Part shown: positions 29,764 to 38,908 of the stretch, piece after piece
Layout of the letters: each line of letters starts with the position of its first letter
How positions within the stretch are numbered: position 1 is the stretch's first letter
Origin: Pseudomonadota bacterium
Lineage (GTDB): Bacteria > Pseudomonadota > Gammaproteobacteria > Steroidobacterales > Steroidobacteraceae
Direction of reading: 5' to 3'
Length of the DNA stretch: 41,668 nucleotides
NCBI GenBank assembly: GCA_025355105.1
Contig: JANYAE010000141.1
Location: 1 to 41,668, forward strand
Translations under genes and position numbers: made by a program
Notes under the pieces: model-generated
Seen by the model: the letters and a program-made list of their open reading frames with translations, nothing else
Told to the model about the DNA's origin: nothing
The model's database searches: none

Positions 29764-31938
29764 GTGCAACCTGAAGCCCTCCTCGCGCAGCTCAACGAGG
29801 CGCAGCGCGCCGTCGTCAGCGCGCTGCCCGGCCCGATCCTGGTGCTCGCCGGCGCCGGCAGCGGCAAGACCCGCGTGCTTGTGCACCGGGTCGCGTGGCT
29901 GATCTCGCAGGAGGGTGCCTCGCCGCATTCGGTGCTCGCGGTCACCTTCACCAACAAGGCCGCCGGCGAGATGCGCGGCCGCATCGAGTCGCTGCTGTCG
30001 GTGCCCGGCGGCGCGCTCTGGATCGGCACCTTCCACGGCCTCGCGCACCGACTGCTGCGTCTGCACTGGCGCGAGGCGGGGCTGCCGCAGACCTTCCAGA
30101 TCCTCGACTCCGACGACCAGCTGCGGCTCGTCAAGAAGGTCGTGCGCGCGCTCGAGCTCGACGAGACGCGCTGGGTGCCGAAGGATCTGCAGTACTTCAT
30201 CAACGCGCAGAAGGACGAGGGCCGCCGGCCGGCGGCGCTGAGCGACGACGGCGACGGCACGCGCCGCGTGATGATCAAGGTCTACGCGGCCTACGAGGAC
30301 GCCTGCCGGCGCTCGGGCGTGGTCGACTTCGCCGAATTGCTGCTGCGCTCGTTCGAGCTGTGGCGCGACAACCCGGAGCTGCGCGCGCATTACCAGCGGC
30401 GCTTCCGCCACGTGCTGGTCGACGAGTTCCAGGACACCAACGCGATCCAGTACCTGTGGCTCAAGATGCTGGCCGGACCGGACAGCCTGCCGTTCGTGGT
30501 CGGCGACGACGACCAGTCGATCTACGGCTGGCGCGGCGCGCGGGTCGAGAACATCCAGCGCTTCCAGCGCGACTATCCCGGCACCACGGTCTTCCGGCTG
30601 GAGCAGAACTACCGCTCCACGGCGACCATCCTCAACGCCGCCAACGCGCTGATCTCGAACAACAGCGGCCGCATGGGCAAGACGCTGTGGACCGACGGCG
30701 AGCGTGGCGAGCAGATCCGCGTCTATGCCGCCTTCAACGAGCGCGACGAGGCGGACTTCGTCGTCGAACGGATCCGCGACTGGGCCCGCCAGGGCGGCCG
30801 ACGCCAGGACTGCGGCGTGCTGTACCGCTCCAACGCCCAGTCGCGCGTGCTGGAAGAGGCGCTGATCGCGGCGCGCATCCCGTACCGCGTCTACGGCGGT
30901 CTGCGGTTCTTCGAGCGCGCGGAGATCAAGGATGCGCTGGCGTATCTGCGCCTGATCTCGAGCCGCCGCGACGACGCTTCCTTCGAACGCATCGTGAACC
31001 TGCCGACGCGCGGCATCGGCGCCAAAAGTCTCGAGATCCTGCGTCAGACCGCCCGCGAGCAGGCGCTGTCGCTGTGGGAGGCCGCCGCGACCGCGATCTC
31101 GGCCGGCGCGCTCGGCCCCAAGGGCGGTGCGTCGATGCACGGCTTCCTGGCGCTGATCGAGCGGCTGGCGCGCGAGACCGTCGGTCTGGCGCTGCACGAG
31201 CAGGTCGACAAGGTGATCGCCGGCGCCGGGCTGCTCGAGCACTTCCGCAAGGAGAAGGGCGAGCGGGGCGAGGCGCGCGTCGAGAACCTCGAGGAACTCG
31301 TGTCGGCGGCGCGCGGCTTCGCGAACGAGGACATCACGGACCTGTCGCCGCTCGACAGCTTCCTCGCGCACGCGGTGCTCGAGAGCGGCGAGGGCCAGGC
31401 CAGCGAGTGGGAGGACAGCGTCCAGCTGATGACGCTGCACTCCGCCAAGGGCCTCGAGTTCCCGGTGGTGTTTCTCTGCGGGCTCGAGGACGGGCTGTTC
31501 CCGCACCAGCGCTCGGTCACCGACATCGGCGGCCTCGAGGAGGAGCGCCGGCTCGCCTACGTCGGCGTCACGCGCGCCATGCGGCGCCTGTACCTGACCT
31601 ATGCCGAGCAGCGGCGGCTGCACGGCGTCGACCAGTTCGGCACGCCGTCGCGCTTCATCGCCGAAGTGCCCGCCGAGCTCATCGAGGAGGTGCGGCCGCG
31701 GGTCCAGGTTTCGCGGCCGGTGTACCAGGGCCGCGGCAAGCCTGCGGCGGTCTACGAGGAGCCGCCGACATCGGCCTCCGGCATGCGTCTCGGCCAGCGT
31801 GTCCGCCACGGCCGCTTCGGCGAGGGCGTGATCCTGCGCCTCGACGGCCATGGCCAGGGAGCCCAGGTCGAGGTCAACTTCGAGCGGCTCGGCCCCAAGG
31901 TGCTGATGCTGGCGTACGCCAACCTCGAGGCGCTCTGA
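29764..31938 (+). CDS. uvrD: DNA helicase II, UvrD
   Basis: UvrD is a superfamily 1A 3'-5' helicase used in nucleotide excision and mismatch repair. The 724-residue protein has every motif: Q motif (LNEAQRAVV), Walker A GAGSGKTRVLVHR, VTFTNKAAGEM (Ia), VDEFQDTN (II), VVGDDDQSIYGWRGA (III), LEQNYRSTATIL (IV), MTLHSAKGLEFPVVF (V) and RRLAYVGVTRAMRRLYL (VI). The C-terminus ends in a Tudor-like region (GQRVRHGRFGEGVILRLDG) that binds RNA polymerase in UvrD/PcrA. The start is GTG at 29764, close behind the permease gene. Length and the C-terminal tail favour UvrD over Rep. Confidence 0.96.
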   Translation: MQPEALLAQLNEAQRAVVSALPGPILVLAGAGSGKTRVLVHRVAWLISQEGASPHSVLAVTFTNKAAGEMRGRIESLLSVPGGALWIGTFHGLAHRLLRLHWREAGLPQTFQILDSDDQLRLVKKVVRALELDETRWVPKDLQYFINAQKDEGRRPAALSDDGDGTRRVMIKVYAAYEDACRRSGVVDFAELLLRSFELWRDNPELRAHYQRRFRHVLVDEFQDTNAIQYLWLKMLAGPDSLPFVVGDDDQSIYGWRGARVENIQRFQRDYPGTTVFRLEQNYRSTATILNAANALISNNSGRMGKTLWTDGERGEQIRVYAAFNERDEADFVVERIRDWARQGGRRQDCGVLYRSNAQSRVLEEALIAARIPYRVYGGLRFFERAEIKDALAYLRLISSRRDDASFERIVNLPTRGIGAKSLEILRQTAREQALSLWEAAATAISAGALGPKGGASMHGFLALIERLARETVGLALHEQVDKVIAGAGLLEHFRKEKGERGEARVENLEELVSAARGFANEDITDLSPLDSFLAHAVLESGEGQASEWEDSVQLMTLHSAKGLEFPVVFLCGLEDGLFPHQRSVTDIGGLEEERRLAYVGVTRAMRRLYLTYAEQRRLHGVDQFGTPSRFIAEVPAELIEEVRPRVQVSRPVYQGRGKPAAVYEEPPTSASGMRLGQRVRHGRFGEGVILRLDGHGQGAQVEVNFERLGPKVLMLAYANLEAL

Positions 31939-32023
31939 GCGGAATCCGCCGGGGCGCGACTGCGGACGCCGCGCGGCCGCCGGCCTGTTAAACTCCGCGC
32001 CACCGGACTACGCGCGTGGCCAC

Positions 32024-33403
32024 TTGAAAATCATCATTCTCGGCGCGGGCCAGGTCGGTCGGACCGCCGCCTATCACCTGTCGCGCGAAGAGGCCAACGA
32101 AGTCACGGTGGTCGACTCGAACGACGCGGTGCTGCGCGACCTGCAGGACCGGCTCGACGTGCGCACCGTCAGCGGCAACGCCGCCAACCCCGCGGTGCTC
32201 GAGGCCGCCGGCTGCGCCGACGCGAACCTGCTCGTCGCGCTCACCAGCAGCGACGAGGTCAACATGGTTGCGTGCCATGTCGCCTGGACGCTGTTCAAGA
32301 CGCCGACCAAGATCGCCCGCATCCGCGGTGCCGCCTACGCCGCCCGGCCTGAACTGTTCTCAGAGAGCGCCGGCTTCGCGGTCGACGTCTGGATCAGCCC
32401 CGAACAGCTGGTCACCGAGTACGTCGAGCAGCTGATCCGCCATCCGGGCGCACTGCAGGTGGTCGACTTCGCCGACGGCCGCGTGCGGCTGGTCGGGCTG
32501 CGTGCCGTCGAAGGCGGCCTGCTGGTCGGCCAGCCGCTGTCGAACCTGCCGCGCCACATCCCGGACGTCGACGCGCGGGTCGCGGCGATCTACCGCAAGG
32601 GCCGCAGCATCAAGCCCGAGGGCGGCACCATCGTCGAGCCGGGCGACGAAGTGTTCTTCCTCGCCGCGCGCGAGGACATCCGCGTCGTCATGAGCGAGCT
32701 GCGAAAGCTCGAGGGGCCGATGCGGCGGCTGGTGATCGCCGGCGCGGGCAACATCGGCATCCGTCTGGCGCAGGCGCTGGAGGTCCAGAACCAGGTGAAG
32801 CTGATCGAGCGCGACCCGCGGCGCGCACGCTACGCCTCCGAGGTGCTGCGCAACACGATCGTGCTGCAGGGCGACGCGGCCGACGAGGAACTGCTGCTCG
32901 AGGAGAACATCGACAGCGCCGACGCGTTCGTCGCGGTCACCAACGCCGAGGAGGCCAACATCCTCTCGGCGATGCTCGCCAAGCGCCTCGGCTGCAACAA
33001 GGTGATGGCGCTGATCAACAAGCCCTCCTACGCCGAGCTGATGGAGGGCGACCGGATCGACATCGCGATCTCGCCGCAGACGATCACCATCGGCTCGCTG
33101 CTCGCCTACGTGCGCCGCGGCGACGTTGCCCGCGTACACTCGCTGCGCCGCGGCGCCGCCGAGGCGATCGAGGCGATCGCCCACGGCGACTCGGAAACCT
33201 CCAAGGTCGTCGGTCGCGCGGTCGAGGCGATCAAGCTGCCGGAAGGCACGACCATCGGCGCCATCGTCCGCGGCGACGAAGTCATCATGGGACACCACGA
33301 CACGGTGATCGTCGAGGGTGACCACGTGATCCAGTTCCTGACCGACCGCCGACACGTCGAGGCCGTCGAGAAGCTGTTCCAGGCCGGCGTCTCGTTCATC
33401 TAA
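32024..33403 (+). CDS. trkA: Trk potassium uptake regulatory subunit TrkA
   Basis: TrkA is the cytoplasmic NAD(H)- and nucleotide-binding gating ring of the TrkAH potassium importer. The 459-residue protein has two tandem RCK units, each beginning with a Rossmann motif: MKIIILGAGQVGRTAAYHL-like at the start (the first codon is TTG) and RLVIAGAGNIGIRLAQALEV near residue 233. RCK-C domains follow each. Full length matches the two-domain type. The TTG start is inferred from the fold; there is no in-frame ATG close by and the ribosome site is weak. It is followed by trkH after 11 bases, so the two subunits are co-expressed. Confidence 0.95.
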   Translation: MKIIILGAGQVGRTAAYHLSREEANEVTVVDSNDAVLRDLQDRLDVRTVSGNAANPAVLEAAGCADANLLVALTSSDEVNMVACHVAWTLFKTPTKIARIRGAAYAARPELFSESAGFAVDVWISPEQLVTEYVEQLIRHPGALQVVDFADGRVRLVGLRAVEGGLLVGQPLSNLPRHIPDVDARVAAIYRKGRSIKPEGGTIVEPGDEVFFLAAREDIRVVMSELRKLEGPMRRLVIAGAGNIGIRLAQALEVQNQVKLIERDPRRARYASEVLRNTIVLQGDAADEELLLEENIDSADAFVAVTNAEEANILSAMLAKRLGCNKVMALINKPSYAELMEGDRIDIAISPQTITIGSLLAYVRRGDVARVHSLRRGAAEAIEAIAHGDSETSKVVGRAVEAIKLPEGTTIGAIVRGDEVIMGHHDTVIVEGDHVIQFLTDRRHVEAVEKLFQAGVSFI

Positions 33404-33414
33404 GCAGCCGACGC

Positions 33415-34866
33415 ATGCACTTCGCGACGGTCCAGCGCATCCTCGGGCTCATCGTCACGATGTTCAGCCTGACGATGCTGCCGCCAGTCGGCGTGTCGCT
33501 GTACTTCGACGATGGCCAGTGGCTGTCCTTCCTGCAGTCCTTCGGCATCCTGCTGGTGGCCGGGCTCGCGCTGTGGCTGCCGGTGCACCGCGTCGACCGC
33601 GACCTGCGGCTGCGCGAGGGCTTCCTGGTGGTGGCACTGTTCTGGCTGCTGCTGGGCCTCGCCGGCGCGCTGCCGCTGCTGCTCGGCGACCGGCCGCCGC
33701 TCGAGTTCACCGACGCGGCGTTCGAATCGGTGGCCGGCATCACCACCACTAGCGCCAGCATCCTGACCGGTCTCGATCGGCTGCCGAAGTCGGTGCTCTG
33801 GTACCGGCAGCAGGAGCAGTGGCTCGGCGGACTCGGCGTGATCGTGCTCGCGGTGGCGCTGTTCCCGGTCCTCGGCATCGGCGGCATGCAGATGTACAAG
33901 GCCGACGCGCCGGGGCCGGTCAAGGACGAGAAGCTGACGCCGCGCCTGGCGCAGACCGCGCGCGCGCTGTCCGGTGTCTACGTGCTGCTGACCGCCGCCT
34001 GTGCGGCCGCGTACGCGTTCGCCGGGATGAGTGGCTTCGACGCGCTGGCGCACGCGTTCTCGACCGTGTCGACCGGCGGATTCTCGACGCACGACGCCGG
34101 TTTCGCCTACTTCAAGTCGTACCCGATCGACATGGTCGCGATCGTGTTCATGTTCTTCGGCGGCGTGAATTTCGCGCTGCACTTTGTCGCCTGGCGTACC
34201 AAGGACGCGCTCGCCTACCTCGGCGAGCCGCAGTTTCGCGCCTACCTGTTCATCACCGTGACGCTGGTGGCACTGGTCACCGCCTACCTGCTGCTCACCG
34301 GCGTCTACGCCTCGCCGAGCGATGCCTTCCGCTACGGCGCCTTCCAGGTCGTGTCGATGCAGTCGAGCACCGGTTTCGTCGCGGCGCGCTTCGACGGCTG
34401 GCCGGGCATGCTGCCGCCACTGCTGGTGCTGCTGACCTTCATCGGCGGCTGCGCCGGCTCGACCGCCGGCGGAATGAAGGTGATCCGCTGGCAACTGGTG
34501 CTCAAGCAGGCGCAGCGCGAGCTGATGCGCCTCGTGCACCCGAGCGCGGCCCTGCCCGTCAAGCTCGCCGACAAGCCGGTGCCGGGCCGGGTGCTCGCGG
34601 CGGTGACCGGCTTCTTCGCCATGTACCTGGTGCTGTTCGGCCTGCTGATGCTGCTGATGATGGCGGTCGGCCTCGACCAGGTGACCGCGTGGTCGGCGGT
34701 CGCGGCTTGCGTCAACAACGCAGGGCCCGCGCTCGGCAGCGCATCGGTGACCTTCCAGCATCTGCCCGAGGCCGCCAAGTGGATCGCCATCGCCGCGATG
34801 CTGATCGGGCGGCTCGAGGTCTTTACCGTTGTGGTGCTGTTCACACCAACGTTCTGGCGCCACTGA
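33415..34866 (+). CDS. trkH: Trk potassium transporter membrane subunit TrkH
   Basis: TrkH forms the potassium-conducting dimer in the inner membrane. The 483-residue protein has four repeated M1-P-M2 units. Pore-loop signatures are visible as SVAGITTTSASILTG, STVSTGGFSTHDAG, MQSSTGFVAARF and ACVNNAGPALGSAS, with the glycines expected for the potassium filter. About 10-12 hydrophobic helices are present. It is immediately downstream of trkA. The hairpin after the stop probably ends the transcript. Confidence 0.96.
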   Translation: MHFATVQRILGLIVTMFSLTMLPPVGVSLYFDDGQWLSFLQSFGILLVAGLALWLPVHRVDRDLRLREGFLVVALFWLLLGLAGALPLLLGDRPPLEFTDAAFESVAGITTTSASILTGLDRLPKSVLWYRQQEQWLGGLGVIVLAVALFPVLGIGGMQMYKADAPGPVKDEKLTPRLAQTARALSGVYVLLTAACAAAYAFAGMSGFDALAHAFSTVSTGGFSTHDAGFAYFKSYPIDMVAIVFMFFGGVNFALHFVAWRTKDALAYLGEPQFRAYLFITVTLVALVTAYLLLTGVYASPSDAFRYGAFQVVSMQSSTGFVAARFDGWPGMLPPLLVLLTFIGGCAGSTAGGMKVIRWQLVLKQAQRELMRLVHPSAALPVKLADKPVPGRVLAAVTGFFAMYLVLFGLLMLLMMAVGLDQVTAWSAVAACVNNAGPALGSASVTFQHLPEAAKWIAIAAMLIGRLEVFTVVVLFTPTFWRH

Positions 34867-34880
34867 CCGCAGCCCGGGAC

Positions 34881-34896
34881 CGTGACTTCGGTCACG
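34881..34896 (+). terminator. UUCG-tetraloop hairpin after trkH
   Basis: A perfect 6-bp stem CGTGAC/GTCACG closes a TTCG loop, 14 bases after the trkH stop. C(UUCG)G is an exceptionally stable RNA tetraloop. The U-run that follows is poor (TTCC), so it may act as a 3'-end stabiliser or a weak terminator before the pilin-like gene. Confidence 0.5.
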
Positions 34897-34972
34897 TTCC
34901 AATATGTCAAAGACGTCCTAACGTACGCGCAGGCGCCCCTGCCGTACCGGGGGCAGGTGGTTGGCAACTGAT

Positions 34973-35452
34973 ATGCGCCCGTCGCAACGCGGATTCACGC
35001 TGGTCGAACTCGTCTGCTGCATCGTGGTGCTCGGAGTTCTGTCGGCGTTTGCCGTGCCGCGCTTCATCTCGATGGACAAGCAGGCGCGGATCGCCACGGT
35101 GCAAGCGCTCGCCGCCGCGCTCAACTCGACCGCCTACCAGGTGCGCGCCCTGTGCCTGACGACGGTGTCGACCTCAGGCTGCGACGCCGGCTCGTCCTCG
35201 TGGCAGGGCACGATCAACAACAAGAACTACTGGCTGAACTACGGCTGGCCGGATTCCGGCGACGAGCTCGCCACGCGCCAGATCGATGCGATGGTCGACT
35301 ACAGCGGCTTTCGCGCCTACCTCGTCGGCCCGCCGTCGACGCGCTTCGTGCGCGACGACGCGGCGACGCCGGATCGCTGCTCGGTCACCTACTACGACGC
35401 CTACTACCTGCCGCAGCACTACCAGGTCGTGACCGACACGACCGGCTGCTGA
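34973..35452 (+). CDS. Type IV prepilin-like protein, orphan
   Basis: This 159-residue protein has a class III leader: short, basic MRPSQRG, then the PilD cleavage site G|FTLVEL with glutamate at position 5, then a hydrophobic helix (CCIVVLGVLSAFAVPRFISM). The C-terminal globular part has cysteines (C at about residues 61, 69, 141 and the last residue) that could form pilin disulfides, and aromatic-rich strands (YYDAYYLPQHY). It could be a type IV minor pilin or a type II secretion pseudopilin. No other pilus or secretion gene is nearby, so assembly must rely on machinery elsewhere. ATG at 34973 is preferred over an in-frame TTG at 34961. Confidence 0.85.
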   Translation: MRPSQRGFTLVELVCCIVVLGVLSAFAVPRFISMDKQARIATVQALAAALNSTAYQVRALCLTTVSTSGCDAGSSSWQGTINNKNYWLNYGWPDSGDELATRQIDAMVDYSGFRAYLVGPPSTRFVRDDAATPDRCSVTYYDAYYLPQHYQVVTDTTGC

Positions 35453-35458
35453 GGCCGC

Positions 35459-36985
35459 TCAGGGCTCGACGCTGACCGGCACGCCCGCGATCGTCGCCTG
35501 CCACCGTCGCGGGCCCGAGTCGTGCACCGACTCGCCCTTCGAGTCCACCGCGACCGTGACCGGCATGTCCTTGACCTCGAACTCGTAGACCGCCTCCATG
35601 CCGAGTTCGGCGAAGGCGACGACGCGGCTCGAGCGGATCGCCTTGGAGACCAGGAACGCCGCGCCGCCGACGGCGATCAGATAGGCGCTCTGGTGGCGGC
35701 GAATCACCTCGATCGCCGCCGCGCCGCGCTCGGCCTTGCCGACCATCGCGAGCAGCCCGGCCTTGGCGAGCATCGTCTCGGTGAAGCGGTCCATGCGGTT
35801 CGCGGTCGTCGGTCCCGCGGGACCGACGATCTCGCTGCCGACCGGATCGACCGGACCGACGTAGTAAATGACGCGGTCTTTGAACGACAGCCCGTCCGGC
35901 AGCGGCTGGCCGGCATCGAGCAGTGCGCAGATGCGCTTGTGTGCGGCGTCGCGGCCGGTGAGGAATTTTCCCGACAGCAGCAGCCGCTCGCCGGGCTTCC
36001 AGGCGGCGACCGCCGCGCGCGTGAGTCCGTCGAGCGACACGCGCCGGACGCCGGCGTCGGGGGCCCAGGCGACCTGCGGCCAGCTGGCGAGATCCGGCGG
36101 CTCCAGTCGCGCCGGCCCCGAGCCGTCGAGGCGGAAGTGCACGTGACGCGTGGCGGCGCAGTTCGGGATCACGGCCACCGGCAGCGACGCGGCGTGGGTC
36201 GGGTAGTCGCGGATCTTGACGTCGAGCACGGTGGTGAGCCCACCGAGACCCTGCGCGCCGATGCCGAGCGCGTTGACGCGGTCGAAGATCTCGAGCCGCA
36301 GCTCCTCGAGCCGCGTGCGCGGGCCGCGCGCCTTGAGCTCGCCGATATCGATCGGCTCCATCAGTGATTCCTTGGCGAGCAGCAGCGCCTTTTCGGCGCT
36401 GCCGCCGATGCCGATGCCGAGCATGCCCGGCGGACACCAGCCGGCACCCATTTCCGGCACGCGCTCGAGCACCCAGTCGGCGACCGAGTCAGACGGGTTC
36501 AGCATTTCGAACATCGACTTGTTCTCGCTGCCGCCGCCCTTGGCCGCCACCGTCACGTCGACGGCGTCGCCGGCGACCAGCTCGACGTGCACGACCGCGG
36601 GCGTGTTGTCGCGCGTGTTGACGCGCTGGCCCGCGGGGTCGTTGACGATCGAGGCGCGCAGCCGGTTCTCGGGCAGCTGGTAGGCACGGCGCACGCCCTC
36701 GTTGACCAGCGCCTCGAGCGGACGCGACGTCTCCCAGCGCACACCCATGCCGACCTTGACGAAGGCGACGACGATGCCGGTGTCCTGGCAGATCGGCCGG
36801 TGACCCTCGGCGCACATGCGCGAGTTGGTCAGGATCTGCGCGATGGCGTCGCGCGCCGCCGGGCTCGCCTCGCGCTCGTAGGCACGCCCCATCGCGGCAA
36901 TGAAGTCCGGCGCGTGGTAGTAGGAAATGTACTGCAGGGCGTCGGCGACGCTCGCGATGAAGTCGGCTTCGCGGATCACGGCCAT
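35459..36985 (-). CDS. fumA: Fumarate hydratase, class I (iron-sulfur)
   Basis: Class I fumarase interconverts fumarate and malate with a [4Fe-4S] cluster that also makes it oxygen-sensitive. The 508-residue protein fuses the alpha domain (RMCAEGHRPICQDTG, IPNCAATRHVHF and GAGWCPPGMLGIGIGGSAEK with cluster cysteines) to the beta domain (GKFLTGRDAAHKRI, YYVGPVDPVGSEIVGPAGPT, then ELGMEAVYEFEVKDMP). This single-chain form matches FumA/FumB. It stands alone on the minus strand, converging with the pilin-like gene 6 bases away. Tartrate dehydratase is a relative, but its two domains are usually separate chains. Confidence 0.94.
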   Translation of the reverse strand: MAVIREADFIASVADALQYISYYHAPDFIAAMGRAYEREASPAARDAIAQILTNSRMCAEGHRPICQDTGIVVAFVKVGMGVRWETSRPLEALVNEGVRRAYQLPENRLRASIVNDPAGQRVNTRDNTPAVVHVELVAGDAVDVTVAAKGGGSENKSMFEMLNPSDSVADWVLERVPEMGAGWCPPGMLGIGIGGSAEKALLLAKESLMEPIDIGELKARGPRTRLEELRLEIFDRVNALGIGAQGLGGLTTVLDVKIRDYPTHAASLPVAVIPNCAATRHVHFRLDGSGPARLEPPDLASWPQVAWAPDAGVRRVSLDGLTRAAVAAWKPGERLLLSGKFLTGRDAAHKRICALLDAGQPLPDGLSFKDRVIYYVGPVDPVGSEIVGPAGPTTANRMDRFTETMLAKAGLLAMVGKAERGAAAIEVIRRHQSAYLIAVGGAAFLVSKAIRSSRVVAFAELGMEAVYEFEVKDMPVTVAVDSKGESVHDSGPRRWQATIAGVPVSVEP

Positions 36986-37033
36986 AGGCTCACCCGGTGG
37001 ACGCGCGCCGCGTGGTCCGGCGCGGTCGTTACT

Positions 37034-37969
37034 CTAGCAGGCGGCCCGCGCGGCGGGCGGCTTGACGATCAGCAGGTCGCAGGCGACGCGGTCGAGCACG
37101 CGATCGGCGGTGCTGCCGATGAAGCGGTCGTGGAGCCGGCTGCGCGCGAGCGCGCCGATCGCCAGCACGTCGAGCCTGCCGTCGGCCGCGAAGTCCGGCA
37201 GCGCGTAGCTCACGAGACCGTCGATCAGGCGCGTGTCGGCGACCGGTATGCCGTGCCGCGCTGCAAGTCCCTCGAGCTGCGCCTGGTGCAAGGTGCGCAG
37301 CGCCTGCACCGCGGCGAGCTCGGTGCCGAGCGGCACGGTCGCGACGCCCGGCTGCACGCTGATCAGGTTCAGCGTCGAGAACACGTGCAGCACCCACGGC
37401 CGCGAGCCGAGCGTGCGCGCCATCGACGCGGCCGCGTCGATCAGCGCGTGATCGACGCTCGCGCCGGCGTCGGCGGGGTGGTTCGGATCGACCGCGGCGG
37501 CGATGCGCACCGGCTCGTGCCACGGCTGCTGCTTGGTCAGCAGCAGCGGCATCGGGCAGTCGCGCACCAGGTGCCAGTCCGCGTGGCTCAGGAACGCGCG
37601 CCGCAGCGCACCGTGGTAGTGGCTGTCCTTGACGACCAGCTGCGGCTGCAGGGCCGCGACGCGGCGCAGGATCCCCTCGTGCAGCGGGTTGGCGAACTCG
37701 ACCGAGGTGGCAACCTCGAGGCCCCCGGCGCGCAGCGCCGAGGACAAGCGGTCGAGGTGCACCTGATGGCGCGCCGCGACCGGCGCGATGGCGACCGCCA
37801 GGGTCGGGGCGTCGAAGAAGCGCGCGGCGTCGAGCTCAGGCGCGAAGTCGCAGATATGCAGCTCGAGCGCAGCGCCGGCGGCCTTGGCGAGGCGCGCCGC
37901 CTTGTGGACAGCCGCCGAGTCCTCGATCGTCGGATCGACGATCACGAGAATCCTGCTGTTCGCGGCCAT
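37034..37969 (-). CDS. Tandem universal stress protein (UspE-like)
   Basis: This 311-residue protein has two UspA domains in one chain (about 5-150 and 160-305). The first opens with SRILVIVDPTIEDSAAVHKA; the second opens RIAAAVDPNHPADAGASVDH and ends in LAIGALARSRLHDRFIGSTA and ERV-like LDRVACDLLIVKPP, matching the nucleotide-binding G-2x-G-9x-G(S/T) region in loose form. E. coli UspE has this length and order and is linked to motility and stress resistance. ATG at 37969 gives the usual N-terminus; an earlier ATG would add nine residues. It lies downstream of the two-component pair in the same direction, but with about 105 bases between. Confidence 0.9.
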   Translation of the reverse strand: MAANSRILVIVDPTIEDSAAVHKAARLAKAAGAALELHICDFAPELDAARFFDAPTLAVAIAPVAARHQVHLDRLSSALRAGGLEVATSVEFANPLHEGILRRVAALQPQLVVKDSHYHGALRRAFLSHADWHLVRDCPMPLLLTKQQPWHEPVRIAAAVDPNHPADAGASVDHALIDAAASMARTLGSRPWVLHVFSTLNLISVQPGVATVPLGTELAAVQALRTLHQAQLEGLAARHGIPVADTRLIDGLVSYALPDFAADGRLDVLAIGALARSRLHDRFIGSTADRVLDRVACDLLIVKPPAARAAC

Positions 37970-38074
37970 GCTCTGCGCTCCCCCGGCATCGGCCACCGGC
38001 GCCGACGATGGTGACGCCGGCCCGCAGCCGCCCGCATCGGGACATCTGCGGACCTGCCGCGGGCGGGGCGCGCC

Positions 38075-38908
38075 TCAGGCCGGCTGGCGCAGGCTGCCCT
38101 GCAGCAGCAGCTCAACCTTGTCGCGATGGGTGCGCGACAGCTTCAACTCCTGGCCGCTCTCCAGCGTCAGGAAGTACTCGCCGTTGGCGTGCGGCCGGAG
38201 CCTGCGGACCCGCGTCAGGTTGACGATCGCGGAGCGGTGCACGCGCTGGAACAGCTGCGGGTCCAGTGCCGACTCGAGCTGCTTCATCGTCGCCCGCAGC
38301 ACGTGCGTCTCGCCGGCGGCGTGCACGCACATGTAGTCGCCGGCCGCGTCGATCCAGTCGATCTCGGCGCTCTTGATGCGCACGACGTCGCGGCCGGTGC
38401 GGATCGCGATCATCTCCGGGTAGCGCGGCGCGGCGCCGCCGGTGACACGCGCCAGCAGCTCCTCGGGCGCGAGCTCGCCGGCACCACGGACGTCGGCGAG
38501 CAGCCCGAGCATGCGTTCGTGCTGCTCGAGCACGGCGCGCTCGTGCAGCGTGCGCCGCACGCGCGCCAGCGCCTGCTCGAGCCGCGCGTCCTCGACCGGC
38601 TTCAACAGGTAGTCGAGCGCGCGCGCCTCGAAGGCGTCGATGGCGTAGCGGTCGAAGGCCGTGACGAACACGACCACCGGCAGCGAGTCCTGCGGCAGCC
38701 GCGCGAGCACGTCGAAGCCGGACAGGCCCGGCATCTGGATGTCGAGGAACATGAGGTCCGGCGCCAAGGCGGCAACCTGCTCAATCGCCTCGCGGCCGTT
38801 TTCGCCTTCGCCGACGATCTCGACGTCGGCAGCGGCGGCGAGCCTGAGCTCGAGGCCGCGCCGCGCGAGTCGCTCGTCGTCGACCAACAGCGTGCGGATG
38901 CGATTCAT
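38075..38908 (-). CDS. LytTR-family response regulator
   Basis: This 277-residue regulator has an N-terminal receiver domain (residues 1-120) with LLVDDERLARRGLE, the phospho-acceptor aspartate in LMFLDIQMPGLSG, the switch threonine in VVFVTAFDRYAI and the lysine in DYLLKPVED. A LytTR DNA-binding domain follows (about 165-272), with GDYMCVHAAGETHVLRATMK and FQRVHRSAIVNLTRVRRLRP. LytTR regulators bind direct repeats near virulence, autolysis or peptide-response genes. The ATG at 38908 overlaps the stop of the kinase gene (38905-38908), so they form a coupled pair. No obvious target gene lies beside it. Confidence 0.94.
   Translation of the reverse strand: MNRIRTLLVDDERLARRGLELRLAAAADVEIVGEGENGREAIEQVAALAPDLMFLDIQMPGLSGFDVLARLPQDSLPVVVFVTAFDRYAIDAFEARALDYLLKPVEDARLEQALARVRRTLHERAVLEQHERMLGLLADVRGAGELAPEELLARVTGGAAPRYPEMIAIRTGRDVVRIKSAEIDWIDAAGDYMCVHAAGETHVLRATMKQLESALDPQLFQRVHRSAIVNLTRVRRLRPHANGEYFLTLESGQELKLSRTHRDKVELLLQGSLRQPA

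Noticed and set aside
29320..31851. An 843-codon minus-strand frame opposite uvrD
   Set aside because: Low-complexity composition and exact overlap with intact UvrD motifs show it is a codon-bias shadow.
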